A DNA stretch of 64,000 nt from Ascaphus truei. Its lineage: Eukaryota > Chordata > Amphibia > Anura > Ascaphidae. Below, in pieces: positions 23,163-35,422 of the stretch. Where the stretch lies: NCBI GenBank assembly GCA_036426205.1, contig CM071570.1, positions 139,206,754 through 139,270,753 of the forward strand. The letters are read 5' to 3'. The notes under the pieces were generated by a model, which saw nothing but the letters and a program-made list of their open reading frames with translations, was not told the DNA's origin and ran no database searches. Both the position numbers and the translations under genes were made by a program. Position 1 is the first letter of the stretch, and the number at the start of each line of letters is the position of its first letter.

Positions 23163-23390
23163 GAACCCCAACCCTCTCTAATAGCGCGTGCGAGATCAGA
23201 TGCATTGTAAGGAACCCCAGCCTTCTCCAATAGTGCGTCTGAGATCAGATGCATTGTAAGGAACCCCAACCCTCTCTAATAGCGTGTCTGAGATCAGATG
23301 CATTGTAAGGAAACCCAGCCCTCTCTGATAGCGTGTCTGAGATCAGATGTATTGTAAGGAAGCCCAGCTCTCTCTAATAGAGTCAGTGGC
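23163..23390. repeat. tandem repeat, 49-bp unit x about 4.6
   Basis: Units starting at 23163, 23212, 23261, 23310 and 23359 share gaaccccaaccctctctaat and gagatcagatgcattgtaag. The same words occur in single copy in the hAT-like fragment at 51370-51572 (reversed), so the array is an expansion inside a member of that family. The end sequence gtttttgaacctttttttgg at about 23105 is similar to that family's terminus. Confidence 0.85.
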
Positions 23391-23690
23391 AGATTTTCCA
23401 TTAGGCCCGGGCCTATGGGTTCGCCCCTATATACATTTGCAGCGCTTTCGAGTCTATCGGGCCTGATGGGAAGTCACTTGCATATGCCGGGCGCCTTCTT
23501 GCTGTCTCCTTTCTGCTGCTCGCCTCCTCCTTCCGATTCGTGGCATCAAATGACGTCACGGACGTCACCAACGTGGCGTTACACGCCGTGTCATTGCCAT
23601 GGCAACTTGACGTTGCAGCGTCAAATGACGTCATGACGTCGCGTTACCATGGCAACGAGACGCCGTGCGGCATCCCTTTTTGAAACCGCC
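23391..23690. repeat. GC-rich dispersed repeat, possibly hAT-like
   Basis: Begins near cagtggcagattttccatta and continues through a CpG-rich part (tgacgtcacggacgtcacc, ccatggcaac twice). The CAGTGG start resembles hAT-type termini; the right end was not defined. Confidence 0.35.
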
Positions 23691-24349
23691 GTGGAATAGA
23701 GTGTATATTTTACTGGATAGACTTGCAACTCTGCACTATGCCCCTGTAACAGTTACAGCAATGATCTTTAAAACAGCGTTGAAATGGAAAAGCTTTTCAA
23801 GGAGGATACGGTAAAAACTGCACAAGCATTAATTAAATGACATCCGCTGTCAGGAAGCAATGAGTAAAACAGCGCTATTCCCGTGGTAGCCTTAGGGCTA
23901 TTTGCTTTTCCTTTGAACCTTGGAGGGCAGCTGATTGAATTGACCTGGTATTTATAATGCAAGCATGTGCACTAATCCAGAAATGTTATGGGCAAATGTC
24001 AGCTACTGGTGACATCAGATACCTCACCGATTCCATCATAATTCATTAAAAGATAATAGTGTCTCTTCCAGTCTTCGTTCATTCTTTCTGTTCAGCAATA
24101 GGGATATGAAGGACTAAGAATCCTGCGTTAATTACACACAAAAAAATCAGCTCCACAAAAAACACTAGGTTACAGCTTTTCCTCCCGGAGCCAGGAATAC
24201 TGCAAGTTATTCATTAACTTTTTTAGTAGTTTAGTTAATGGGGATGGAGAAAAATGTTACAGCGAAATTACAGTACACTGAAGTAGGTATCCTCATTCAT
24301 AAAATCACATGTAGACAAATTCTCAATACATTAGGAAAACAAAGAAGGC

Positions 24350-24560
24350 TGGGTAGCCGTGTTGGTCCTTTCTTCCATTAGTAACACAGGAGGGAGAGGG
24401 AGTAGGTGGTATGATACATTTTATTGGACCAACAAGTCGTTGACATGTTATCCCGATACCGGATGAAGGACCCGGAGAGGTTCGAAAGCTTGTAACATTC
24501 CAACTACTTTTTGGTCCAATAAAAAGGTATCATAACACCTACTCCCTCCTTTGTTACTAC
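24350..24560. repeat. short dispersed repeat with inverted ends
   Basis: The left gggagtaggtggtatgata and tttattggacca are mirrored on the right by tggtccaataaaaaggtatc and acacctactccctcc. This gives a roughly 200-bp fold-back element that ends just left of rragd exon 4. Confidence 0.5.
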
Positions 24561-24590
24561 AGTACATTAGGAAAACTAAGTGTCACTTAC

Positions 24591-24705
24591 AGATATAAAG
24601 ATATTCAGCAGGTTTTCTAGTGTTGGAAGCTGTGGAATTAGTTTCTGCACCACTTTGCTGAAAGCTTCAAAGATTGAATGGTCGTATATGCTGGTTAGAT
24701 AAAAG
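24591..24705 (-). CDS. rragd: rragd exon 4: end of G domain, start of roadblock domain
   Basis: The 115-nt exon begins with the last base of the split Ser codon and encodes [15 protein letters not shown] and [19 protein letters not shown], ending at FIS. The acceptor is ttgttttcag and the donor is TCT|GTAAGTGA. It covers the link between the Ras-like domain and the C-terminal roadblock domain through which Rag heterodimers form. The residues are essentially unchanged from vertebrate RagC/D, which shows strong purifying selection in a repeat-filled region. Confidence 0.95.
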
Positions 24706-25200
24706 CTGAAAACAACAGGGGAAAAAAAGTATATAAGCTTAATTTTATAAACACAACCTTTGGGGAGCTTTTTTTCCCAGTGTAAAATAGCTTGTAGTAA
24801 CATTTCCTATTTAACACAGCAATGTCTTTAAATTATAAATCTGGCTATTTGCATAGTGCAACACTGTAGTACAATTGATCACCGGAATCCTGAAACTCTT
24901 GGTTTTTACCACTTGGGGTAAGATGATAAGTACTGTACGTGTCACCATAGCAGGAGAAGCTGAAGTAGGTACAGTAGATGCAGAACAAGTATCACCAGAG
25001 CAGAACATCTTAAACTGTGACACTCAGACACTCACCACATTGGTTAGAGATGCTGCCCCAAAATAAGTACTTGTGCAGGATCCAGGCAGTTTTCATGCCT
25101 TCAACACAACTACTGTAACAAAAGGACCACAAAATAAAAACTCATAAATCAGGAGATGCTCAGACAGCCCCATAAAAGTAGTTGGGCCAATGGCAAATAC

Positions 25201-25540
25201 AGGTGCGCCAACGAGTATTCTAAAACTTGCTTTAAACTTGCCTTGGAAAATCTGGGGCTATCACCAACAAGATCCAGGTACATGCTGGGTACATGGTGCA
25301 ACATTTCAGTGACATTTCTGCAGAGACTAATGGCCCACCGGATTAACACAGCAGGGGCCCCTGGCAGTCCCATTCAGTTTGAATGGGACTGCCAGGGACC
25401 CCGCTGTCAATCCGGTGGGCCATTAGTCTGTCTGCAGAAATGTCACTGAAATGTTGCAGCATGTACCCAGCATGTACCCAGCATGTACCCGGGTCTTGCT
25501 GGTGATAGCCCCAGATTTGTTTTAGAATACTTGTCGGCAC
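25201..25540. repeat. large near-perfect palindrome (fold-back element)
   Basis: The arms 25201-25375 and 25381-25540 are reverse complements with few mismatches, around a 5-base loop (agttt). The terminal words are gtgcgccaacgagtattcta and tagaatacttgtcggcac. The right arm carries a three-fold cagcatgtacc repeat where the left has about two. It has no coding capacity and could be a fold-back DNA transposon. Transcribed as part of rragd intron 3 it would form a hairpin of about 160 bp. Confidence 0.85.
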
Positions 25541-25810
25541 TACAGTAGTACATCTGCTCATAGTTTTCATGGGCCGTATCTATGGGGGTGGAAGTGCCAT
25601 GTTTTGCATGTCATTCCATAGTGCTACATTTACTGTATATCTATAGTATCAGGTCTTGCCTATTTTATGCAGAAGCTTCCAATAGATCTCTGCTTTTTAA
25701 ATCTTCCGGGGGTGTACATAATAGATGTTCCATATTATGTAATTGAAAAAAATTTTAAAAATCATTTAATAAAAACAATTGATTTAAAATAGAGTTCTGC
25801 CTTATAGTCT

Positions 25811-26516
25811 TGTAGCACCTCCCCCCTCCCACCCTCCCCCAGGGAGATCATGTCGCTATCAAGTGTGTTCTGGTGCGGTGCGTACCTGTTTGGTGGAACA
25901 GAAGGCCTGAGAGCTCCGCGATGGTATGGGGAGGACAGGGTCTCCATGATGGTTCTTCTGTCAGCGCAGCATCTCCATCCTATGAGGATCCTTGGGCAGC
26001 CAGGATGGTCCTCAGAGGCAACTCTTCTCACGTGATCACACAGCAAGCATTGCACCAGAGATGATATAATTGGGTTTTATTGGTTCAGTACAGCATTACA
26101 GGCTCCATTCCCTGAAGGCAGTACCCAGGGCTTGAGGCCCTAAGCACCCTCCTCAGCACACCATACCCCCTAACAGGGCAAGGCCTCAGCCCACTCCTAT
26201 CCAGGAGAGGCTCTACTACTGCTTCCTCCTCGCAGGGAGGGTAGCACAGAACTAACTCCCATAAACACTTACTCTAACCTCTAGAGGGAAACCCCCTCCT
26301 TCCCAGGGGAGTGGCTCGTAGGACTATCATGACTTGTAGGTCTATAATGCATAGACCCCCTTTATTACCAGGGTACTCCTGAAATGTATTATGTAAAATA
26401 CATATAATAACATACCCAGGCCCTGAAGGATTTACTCCTAACACTGCCAGTTCTTTACTGGGACTTACTGTGCTGGAGGGGCCAGAGAATTAGTAGCCTA
26501 GGGAGACTTGACTAAA
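25811..26516 (-). repeat. element B 3' LTR
   Basis: Pairs with 29636-30335. A minus-strand AATAAA (CCAATAAAACCC, about 26070-26085) is the likely LTR polyadenylation signal. The interior-proximal end has decayed from CTACA to CTAAA. Confidence 0.88.
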
Positions 26517-29500
26517 CGCTCCCTCTGGTTTGAAATTCCTCACGACCTCGCATGATTGCATAACATCCTACCACATTTTTATACAATAAAATTACAATAG
26601 CAATCAACATTAAAACATTGGCATAACTGGATTCCACCTTTAATGGAGGAACCTTTACCCTAAATAACAGTACTGTAACAGTCAGTAATAGTGAGCGGGA
26701 TCTGGCTTGCGCACAAGGTTCCCTTCACTATCCGGTATCGTGACCGAATAGCAATGCTTGCATCCAGACTCCCCAATATACTCCACCTGGTCTAAGTGTA
26801 TGTTGCGGCCTACCTGCCACACTTTCATTAAATAGCAGGCTCTGTCTTCCCTGTAGTGCATACTGCTGCTGGTCCGCATCTTCATATAATCTAATATGGC
26901 TGCGCGCACCCACTTATACCGGTAAATCTCTGCTGACCTCATGAAAAACTCAGGAAGGTAGGATTGTCATACCCTTCCTGTCTAAACCTTTGGACAAGGA
27001 CCCTATCAGCACAGCTGCTTTTTGTTAAGTTATGCCCGTATGCCTGACCTGGCAATACACAGTATACACAGTATATGGGTCCCTCCCACAGGGGCTCACT
27101 AACGGGTTCCTCTCCCCCTGGAGAAGAGAAAAGGCCTGCTTCCATCTTAGCGCAACACTTTCACATAATTTTAGCGTCTTGCTCAGGGGTGAACCGGCCT
27201 TCCTCCAACCAGTGATCTGTTTGGGAACCCCTTTCAAGGTACGAACCGTTTCAGATGCAACACATAACAACTGTATAATGGATCCCATCATGGTAGTAGT
27301 TCTGTCCCTTCAGACACTTTAGCCTTCACTTTTGGGGAAAAGGCCACGGTCATTACCGGGGACAAAAGTCACGGGGACCGGGGCCTGTATCTGTGGTCAC
27401 TGTTAGCTCCGCGGGGACGAAGTTCAGGACTGTGGGAATGGTCAGGATGGGGCAGAACGGGGTGAGTCCAGCCCCTCACAGTCTCGTTCAGTCAGGCATA
27501 GAGTGTTTCATACCCCAACTTGGGTGGCAACCGGATAGATTGTCCGTATGAGGGCCTGCAACTGTCCGCGTCCAGGAGCGGGGACGGCGGCAGGCGGAGG
27601 CTTAGCAAGGCCTCCCATTCTCCAAATGGCAGAAGGGCTATTCCACTTGCCATGCTCCTGCTTCCGCGCCGTGCACTGCAACAAGAAAAGGTTCTTCGTA
27701 GAGTCACTCACCGGAGCAGCAGAGGCAATTGTAGGATCCGGAAGGGAAGCAGTACCGGCCGGTACCGTTAGTGGAGATCCCTCCACGCTGGTCCTCTCGT
27801 CCGGCCACTCGGTGTAGGCAGCAGCCACATAGGCCATGGCTCGACCTCAGGCCTCGCAGATGGCTTTACACTGGAACCGAAGGGGACTTTGGTCCAGTGG
27901 TGATCGACATCCCCTGGTAGATGTTGGGGCTCGAGATGGACGAATAGGTCGTTACCTCAGGATCGTTGGAGGCCTCGACCTCATCGACGGACACACCCTT
28001 GCTGACCTGCCGGAAGCTCGTGGATCCAGCAGTGGAAGGTACCTCCTGTGGAGAGTGAGGCACCAAGGGAGTGGCGGGCATCGCTCGGCCGTGCCTGTCC
28101 AGGCAATGGCTCGCCTCCTCGAAGATGCAGGTCAGAGCGGGAACTGACTGGAGAGCAGAAGGGAACTCACGCCATCGTAAACCGGCCTGTGTGGAGAGAC
28201 CGGTGATGTCAGTTCCCATGGCTCCCAGAGAGCCCGCTCCGGAGTCCATACTTTTTGAACTACGGCTCCCATACTGTATTTCGGAACTGACCAGGTTGCA
28301 ATGCAGAGTCCAGTAATCTTGCCGGCGAGTCTTGGATGGCTGTTCAGTCATATCCATCAGCACTTGGTGATATCAGGCAGTCCCCTCAAGATGCAGCTGG
28401 GCCTTGCCGATCTCCGCTCCAGGTCCCTGGAGGCTGAGGTATGGTGCATCACATTCAGAGCTCCGGGAAGCGGATCCCAGTGCAGGCCCCACCCGATCGC
28501 ACAACGGGCAGATCAACTGGAGCAAGTTCTCCCCATTGTTAGGAAGTAGTAGCAGACCTACTGGGAGAGCAAAATGAGTGCCTTGCTTCGCATCCATTGT
28601 TGGCGGCTAGTTGGGAGGGAGCGAGTAGGCGGGCGTCTGTTCAGCAATACTACCATGTGCGACTGTGGTTAAATCCCCACATCCGCTGTGCAGCAGTAGG
28701 TAGACACACCCTCAGTTCCTCCCTCTAGTAATTCAATAGTACGACTGTAGAGAACAGGTTGCAGCTTGGCTCTTGCGCTAAACGCGGATAATTCTGCAAA
28801 AAGGGCGCGGCTAGGCTTCGTGCCAATCCCAGACATTTGCAAACAATTCCTTGCAACTTTTGCACAAGTTGCCATGCAGTTTTCCCAATTTCGGGGGGAA
28901 CCGCCATTTTTCAATAGAAAAGAACAGGATGCAGCTCTCCCTTTGGTGGTGACCGCTCTTGTATGGCTGCAGTTCCACAAACAGAAGTCCTAGCTGCTTG
29001 AAGGTCAAGCGCCTCACATACCTGCCCGCTCACACAATACTTATATCAGATAATAAACTGTGTGGCGCAGGCCACAGCTCCCGTTGGTGAAGCCTCTGGG
29101 ACACTGCCCCTGCACCTTTTCTTAGTAATATAATCGCACGGTGCAAGCTGCAGTTCCGGGGTCCGGCCCTTGCAGGTCCCATGCATCCTCTGGCACACTG
29201 CCCCCACACCACGTCTTAGTAATAGAGCCTTAGGGCAGCCCCCTGGGTGGGGACTGCCATAGTATAGCTGCAGCTCCTAATACAGAGGTCTTGGCTGCTT
29301 GAAGGTCAAGCGCCAGTCCTCGGATGCTTGCCCGCTTATACATAATCTATTTTAGAGAATAAAACTGCATGGCGCAGGCCACAGTTCCCTTTGGTGAAGC
29401 CTCTGGGACCTTGTCCCTCTTCTTAGTAATAGAGCGACTATACCTGCACTGCACGTACTTTGAGAGGATGGGTCCACGTTGTAGCTCCATTTAGTGGAGA

Positions 29501-29635
29501 GTCCGGTCCATCAGATCACATAAAGTCCCCTACGGACACTACACCCATGGGCCCTCTGAAATTGAGTAATAGGAGAGTACCTCCTTCCCTTGCTGCAAAA
29601 GCTTGTCCTGATGGTATCTCAGCAACGCCTCCAAA
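26517..29635 (-). other. element B interior, non-coding
   Basis: The open frames present are short, overlap on both strands and show no retroelement motif. Near the 5' end (minus sense) there is a tandem structure: 28961-29261 and 29262-29450 align at about 301-bp spacing (gctgcttgaaggtcaagcgc, then ggcgcaggccacag), with sub-units ending in cttagtaata. The origin of this interior is unknown. Confidence 0.6.
29616..29635 (-). other. element B primer-binding site
   Basis: On the minus strand, TTTGGAGGCGTTGCTGAGAT immediately follows the 5' LTR end. It is identical to the sites of elements A and C except for one C-to-T change. Confidence 0.7.
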
Positions 29636-30335
29636 TGTAGCACCTTTCCCCCCCCCCCCATGGAGATCATGTCACTACCAAATGTGTTCTGGTACGGTGC
29701 GTACCTGTTTGGCGGAACAGATGGCCTGAGAGCACCGGAGTGGTATCTGTAGGCATCTGGGCAGGCCCTCCATGATGGTTCTTCTGTCAGCGCAGTGTCT
29801 CCATCCTATGAGGATCCTGGGGCAGCCAGGATGGTCCTCACGGGCAACTCTTCTCATGTGATCACACAGCAAGCATTGCACCAGAGATGATATACAGTAA
29901 CTTGGTTTTATTGGTTCAGTACAGCATTACAGGCTCCATTCCCTGAAGGCAGTACCCAGGGCTGAGGTCTTAAGCACCCTCCTCAGCATACCTTACCCCC
30001 TAACAGGGCAAGGCCTCAGCCCACTCCTATCCAGGAGAGGCTCTACTACTGCTTCCTCCTCGCAGGGAGGGTAGCACAGAACTAACTCCCATAAACACTT
30101 ACTCTAACCTCTAGAGGGAAACCCCCTCCTTCCCAGGGGAGTGGCTTGTAAGTCGGCCTCCTATCATGCATAGACCCCCTTTAATACCAGGCTTCTCCTG
30201 AACTGTATTAGGTAACACACATATAAAAACATACCCAGGCCCTGAAGGATTTACTCCCAACACTGCCCGTTCTTTACTGGGACGTTCTGTGCTGGATGGG
30301 CCAGAGAATTAGTGGCCTAGGGAGACTTGGCTACA
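29636..30335 (-). repeat. element B 5' LTR
   Basis: Starts (minus strand) TGTAGCCAAGTCTCCC and ends GGTGCTACA. It is about 700 bp and carries the same AATAAA block as the 3' copy. Confidence 0.88.
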
Positions 30336-30475
30336 GTCTATATACAGCACTATGTGTTTTACAAACAGGCACTGTACCATACATAAATGGCTCATCTTGA
30401 GAACACAAAAGGTAGGTTGGCTATCTTGCTAGTTTGTCATGGTGCTGTAAAAATGTATAATTAAAATATGTATTG

Positions 30476-31300
30476 TATTGTATGTCTTTATTTATATAGC
30501 GCCATTAATGTACATAGTGCTTCACAGTAGTAATTCACGTGACAATCATATAAATAACAAATGTAAATAACAGGTAATGGGAATAAGTGATTCAGACATA
30601 AAAGTAACATTTCGGAAGAGGAGTCCCTGCGCTGAAGAGTTTACAACCTAATTGGTAGGAAGAACGTACAGAGACAGTAGGAGGGAGTTCTGGTAAGTGC
30701 GTCTGCAGGGGGCCAAGCTTTATGTATCATGTGTATATTATTAGCCACTGTGCTACTCATATGCTTCTTTAAGTAAGTGTGTCTTGAGGTGGGTCTTAAA
30801 GGTGGATAGAGAGGGTGCCAGTCGGGTATTGAGGGGAAGGGCATTCCAGAGGTGTAGGGCAGTCAGTGAGAAAGGTTTAAGGCGGGAGAGGGCTTTAGAT
30901 ACAAAGGGAAAGAGAGAAGGCATCCTTGAGCAGAACGGAAGAGTCGGGGTGGTGCATAGCGAGAAATTAGGGCCGAGTTGTAGGGGGCGGGGGAGGGCAG
31001 AAGAGTATAAAGCTTTAAAAGTGAGGAGGAGAATTGAGTGCGAGATGCGGGATTTGATAGGAAGCCAGGAGAGGGATTCCAGCAGGGGAGACCCCGAGAC
31101 AGATTTAGGAAAAAGTGGACTGATTCTGGCAGCAGCGTTTAGGATAGATTGTAGGGGAGATAGGTGAGAGGCAGGAAGGCCGGACAGCAGGAGGTTATAG
31201 TAATCGAGACTGGAGAGAATAAGGGCCGGAGTCAGAGTTTTAGCAGTCGAGCAACAGAGGAAAGGGCGTATCTTTGTAATATTGCAATATGTCATTTATT
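30476..31300 (-). mobile_element. L2/CR1-like LINE 3' fragment
   Basis: The minus-strand frame 31295-30753 encodes the C-terminal part of an L2/CR1-type ORF2: SSLDYYNLLLSGLPASHLSP, SILNAAARISPLF, SLSWLPIKSRISHSILLLTF and ALHLWNALPLNTR. These correspond to the LDYCN, NAAAR and LHWLPI boxes of the clade. The 3' end is ggcgctatataaataaagac followed by a short ATACA-type tail, as in L2. The RT palm is absent, so the copy is 5'-truncated. Confidence 0.85.
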
Positions 31301-31540
31301 TTATCAGCCTCTGCAAACAACAATTGAGCTAAAGACAACTGATCTCCCAGAAGTAATTTCCTATAGTGAATTGTATTGTCAGTCTATGGAAAGAGAAACA
31401 AATAAAGCATCCCACCTCTCCCACAGATACATTTGATTGAAATCAGCTGCATTTTATAACATTCAAATTCACTTACGAGTAATTCTTAAAAGCTTGAAAT
31501 GTATTCAAGCTTATTAAATAATATTACTTGCTATGTATTA

Positions 31541-31801
31541 GGCCGCACCTATAGTGCCGTCAACGGCGACACGACGGGTGACGTCACCTGTCGCCACCGG
31601 CAAAAGTTATATTTCGCCGGGCAGCGACATCACGAGTTTCCGGCCATTTAATTGGTTCAAGGGCCGTCACGAGTCAACAGCCCTTGAAAAATCAAATTTT
31701 GCCGGCTACCAGTTTTCGCGACGGCAACGTCGCGCTTACTATAAGCGCACGCGGCGGCAATGCATTTGTTTTCGAGCGCCGTCGGCACTATAAGTGCGGC
31801 C
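31541..31801. mobile_element. Harbinger-type MITE
   Basis: The 261-bp element has inverted ends GGCCGCACCTATAGTGCCG and (reversed right end) GGCCGCACTTATAGTGCCG. Left flank TTA, right flank GTA. Interior blocks match 21670-21952. Confidence 0.7.
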
Positions 31802-32085
31802 GTAGAACACAATCTTCATGTACTGTCCAAGATTGAGCTTGCTGATATTTTATGTTCTTCTGCAGAACCTTTAAAAGTGATACTTTCCAAACCTAACCCC
31901 ATTTCTGATGGTCAAACTCGGCAGACAACTTTACCCTCCGAGATTAAGGAAAGTTAACCCTGTTCAACCCTGTTTTTTTAGCCATGATGGAGAAGAGGCA
32001 AAGCCACATGTATGTTTCCTATGATACCATGAGAATTAAAATCAGCACGGTAACCCATCACCCACACTGGTTTACAGTGTCCTAC

Positions 32086-32285
32086 CTGAGATGGATTTTC
32101 TCCAGTCCAGAGTCTGCAAGGTCGTCATTTGCCCTCTGATGTATATCTCTTTGAGTTTCTATCTTGTGATCATCTGACAGACCGTCCACTTTATGGATAA
32201 AAACCTCAAAGTTAATGTCAGGGTTCACTTTGTAGGCGCTGGTCACAGTTAGGTGTAACCTAGCGAGGGCTTCCATATAGTCATC
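32086..32285 (-). CDS. rragd: rragd exon 3: G4 region of the GTPase domain
   Basis: The 200-nt exon opens at DDYMEAL after a gattcgcag acceptor and ends in CTCAG|GTAGGA, splitting a Ser codon (AG|C). Its 66 residues include [20 protein letters not shown] at visible residues 129-132 is the Rag equivalent of the G4 NKxD guanine-specificity motif. The sequence [18 protein letters not shown] follows. The phases fit exon 2 (phase 0) and exon 4 exactly. One small difference from mammals is a Ser in LADSG, where mammalian RagD has Ala. Confidence 0.95.
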
Positions 32286-32708
32286 CTGCGAATCACAGGG
32301 GAAAAAGAAATACTGTATGAGCTCTCTCACAGCATCTGGCAAGGAAGTGCCTAAAAACATTTCAAGTATTAAAAGTAATTTGAACTGTACAAATGGTGGA
32401 AAAAGTACACTAAGAATATTTAGATAACATTTGTTGGTGCAACGTGGAGAAGAGAGACTTCTAACTCATGTAGATCATTGGGGAGGCCTTCATCCAGCAG
32501 TGCATCGACAATGACTGAAGATAATGGTGATATACAAATGTAGCACCGTTATTCAAAGTGCAATCGTGTTAACGGACCCAAAAAGTTGTGATACCGAGTT
32601 CATTTCATGCAAGTTTTAACACAAACAAATGGAGACACAATAAATCTTGCGTTCAAATTTGCTTTGAATAACGGGTGCTACATCTGTACATATTCTATAT
32701 TCCTAGTA

Positions 32709-32935
32709 CAGGTAGTCCTCGTTATCCAATGTTTCACTTTACAACGAATGGCATATCCAACGCTTTACAATGCAACCATGTGGGACGTTTTTCGACGCCG
32801 GAATGCGATATCCGGCACTTGAATGCGTTATCCAACGCCCACCACCACTGATTAACATGGGACTCACTTTACAAAGGTTTCACTATCCAACGCTACTTCC
32901 AGAACAGATTCCGTTGGATAACCGAGGACTGCCTG
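32709..32935. mobile_element. Tigger-like (pogo/Tc1-mariner) MITE, copy 1
   Basis: The ends CAGGTAGTCCTCGTTATCCA and (reversed) CAGGCAGTCCTCGGTTATCC are inverted repeats, flanked by TA on both sides (32707-32708, 32936-32937). CAG ends with TA duplication and a C-rich TIR are typical of Tigger/pogo. The 227-bp element is non-coding. Confidence 0.8.
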
Positions 32936-32937
32936 TA

Positions 32938-34221
32938 TATACTGTAAGTATAATAGGTCATTAAGAATGGCAGCGAGGGTCAGCAGTGCAGTTACAAAGT
33001 GAGTTGTCCCTGTGGTAATGGCTCTAATATAAGTGAGAAAACCTAGTTTGAGATGATCTCCCTCCCCAAATTTTTGGTGATAATTAAGATTTTACACAAA
33101 AATAAAAAAAAAGGACACTTTCGCCTGGTTTGTGAACGTAAGCGAACATTTTCCATATCCCTACTCTTGGTTATATACAGCACATGAGTGACCTGCCTGT
33201 GTTACATAAATATACATTATATATAACAGTAATTATTGAAGAGAAGCAAAACAGTTTTGGGATTTTTCATTTCACTAAACAGAAGCAGCTTTATACACTT
33301 AGCTGTGAGCAGCATACATACTCACGGTGCATATTCCTTTTTATGAGGATGCGAGGTATTCTGAAATGTTTTAAAAGTGAAACATCACTGCATATGTAAA
33401 CATGTAGTGTGTATTCAGCAAGTTTCATCCAGTTACCTGCAAACCAAAAACATGTTGTATCTAATAACAAGATATGGAAAATAGCAAATAATCTCCCAGT
33501 ATTCAGCAGCCCTAACAGGGAAGGCAAAACGGGTATTTTCTGTGTTTACTCTTGACAGGAACATCTAGGTGTGCAGCTTACTGTATCTGGTTTTTATTAT
33601 GTGATAATACGTTTGATTTTTTCCCCCTTAGCTAATTTTCCTGCCTGAAGAGATTTGCTGAATAACTGTTGACGAGAGCTTAACTGCTTCTACCTTTTGC
33701 CTGTAGTATTTATTGATCAGCTTAGGGTCCTCCTTCAATGTGCATACAGCTCTACACCGACAAGCACCTGAAATCCAAAGGATCCATGAAAATCGATTGT
33801 GTGTGTGATAGAAGCGCATGGGAGAACAATAGCCAAACTTTAATAACATAAATCACTAGATGCAATAAAAAACAAAGATTGCATTCCATAGGCGTGTCTA
33901 ACAATGCTTATCTAAGTGAACAGTCCAAATGACAGTGAAGCTCCATGGGCTGTGCTAATCCTGTGCAGGCTGGTAAGTTACAGGTTTTTGATCCTCCACA
34001 TGCAGTGATTGAAATCCTGCTTGTTGGTGGTCTGCTCCCGCAGCCAACTTCTGTGATGTGTTGGCGGTCCCTCAACGGCCGGCGTTGGCATCCCACCACG
34101 TCGCTTGGTGCCGATTCCGGTCGGAGCTTGACGACGTCACTGCTTCCGTGTCTCCATGCCTGCGTGTGAGTGAGAGTTCAGCACAGCATAGCCCATCTAA
34201 CCGTCTCTCCCTGTGTCTCTA
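32938..34221. other. rragd intron 2, unassigned stretch
   Basis: Mostly AT-rich DNA with no exon or RNA gene seen. The last 250 bp become CpG-rich and lead into a hammerhead-like motif, so they probably belong to a Penelope-related repeat. Confidence 0.5.
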
Positions 34222-34269
34222 ACTCGTACACAACGCGTTTCGCATTACTGTAGCCGCTTCGTCAGGAGT
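34222..34269 (-). ncRNA. hammerhead-ribozyme-like motif, copy 2
   Basis: On the minus strand: ACTC, then a perfect CUGACGA core box, extra A, a weak stem II (GC...GC), GAAA, CGCG and the triplet GTT, with GAGT a few bases later as a possible stem I partner. The core is the best conserved of the three copies, but stems I and II are imperfect. It is on the rragd sense strand. Confidence 0.5.
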
Positions 34270-35422
34270 GGAGTATGTGCTGCCATACTCGGGTATATAT
34301 AGCCTAAGCCCTATAAGCACTTAATCATTGATACATTTCTAATGTCCTGAATATTACATGGAAGCCAAGACATAGTAACAAATTCTGGTAATGCTTTCAA
34401 AGTTGTTACAGTTGTAGGGTTACTTAAAACTCATGTAACAAACTAAGCATTAGATGGATGTATTTAAGAAAACAATGAGTAACACTTGAGAAACAGTTGT
34501 TTGGCTTGAAATATCGCTCTATTTTTTTTATTGTGAAGCCATCGAACATGACAGTCTTAAATATGAAAGTATGGAAAGAGGTCATTTGTGACCAAGTGTT
34601 TTTGTTTATATCCAATTGCATTATACATTAGCATGTTGGTCTACACCTATCATGTTCCACATAACGAGCTAGTACCTAATTGGTATATTGCCATAGCGGG
34701 CGCTGCAGAAGCCAGCTGGGACCAAGCCTTACTGACAAGGCTTTCGCTTGCAGTGTTCCTCTCATTGATTTCCATATAATACCTTATTTAATGTTTGATG
34801 ATTCTGGGACTTCCACTCCAAAGACAAGTTTATGTCTTCCTGATTCTTCTGCAGTGTTTGAGGTACACATTACTGACTCTAAGGCTTCTGCTTCAAAAGA
34901 CAGATTTACCGCTCACGGAGTGATTAAAGAGCACAAGCAATATAGAATAAATTGTGACTAATAAGAATTATAACACTTAATGGGTAATAACCCGAAAATG
35001 GTCAGTGAATATTATAGTGACTAATATGTCAGCTATTAGTATAGCAGCCAAAGGGACATACAACATACAACAAGTCAATCCAAATGACTTGTACAACAAT
35101 GTAACAGTAAAGAAAACAAAAAACCCTTGGCGCAGACAAAGTCAATAATACCATTCCTGGATTAGGATAATTAGATCAGTCCCAAATAGTTTTCGTTGAT
35201 CCAAAGAAAAGCTCCTCAACCACTGGAAACTAGTGTTTCAAGTCTCGGCGTGTGATTCAAATACGCCGTCTGCAGCATGGGTATCAGGCGTTCGGCGCTA
35301 ACAGCTGGGCTCGGCGTCACACTCCTCTCGCTCTCCTCGCAGTCTTCGACTCGAGTCAGACCCTCCCCCGATGACATCACAGCGATGCAGATAACCCCTT
35401 CTCCCTGCTGAGGAACGCAACT

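Larger units (their letters stand above)
25811..30335 (-). mobile_element. LTR element B: complete, non-autonomous
   Basis: LTRs at 25811-26516 and 29636-30335 flank a 3.1-kb interior. Read on the minus strand each LTR starts TGTAGCC (TTTAGTC in the left copy) and ends GGTGCTACA. A 4-bp target duplication GTCT lies at 25807-25810 and 30336-30339. The primer-binding site (29616-29635) is the same as in elements A and C with one change. A purine tract (agagggagcg) precedes the 3' LTR. No gag, protease, RT or integrase motif was found in the interior, so it must have been moved by a relative. It is in gene sense in rragd intron 3. Confidence 0.88.
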
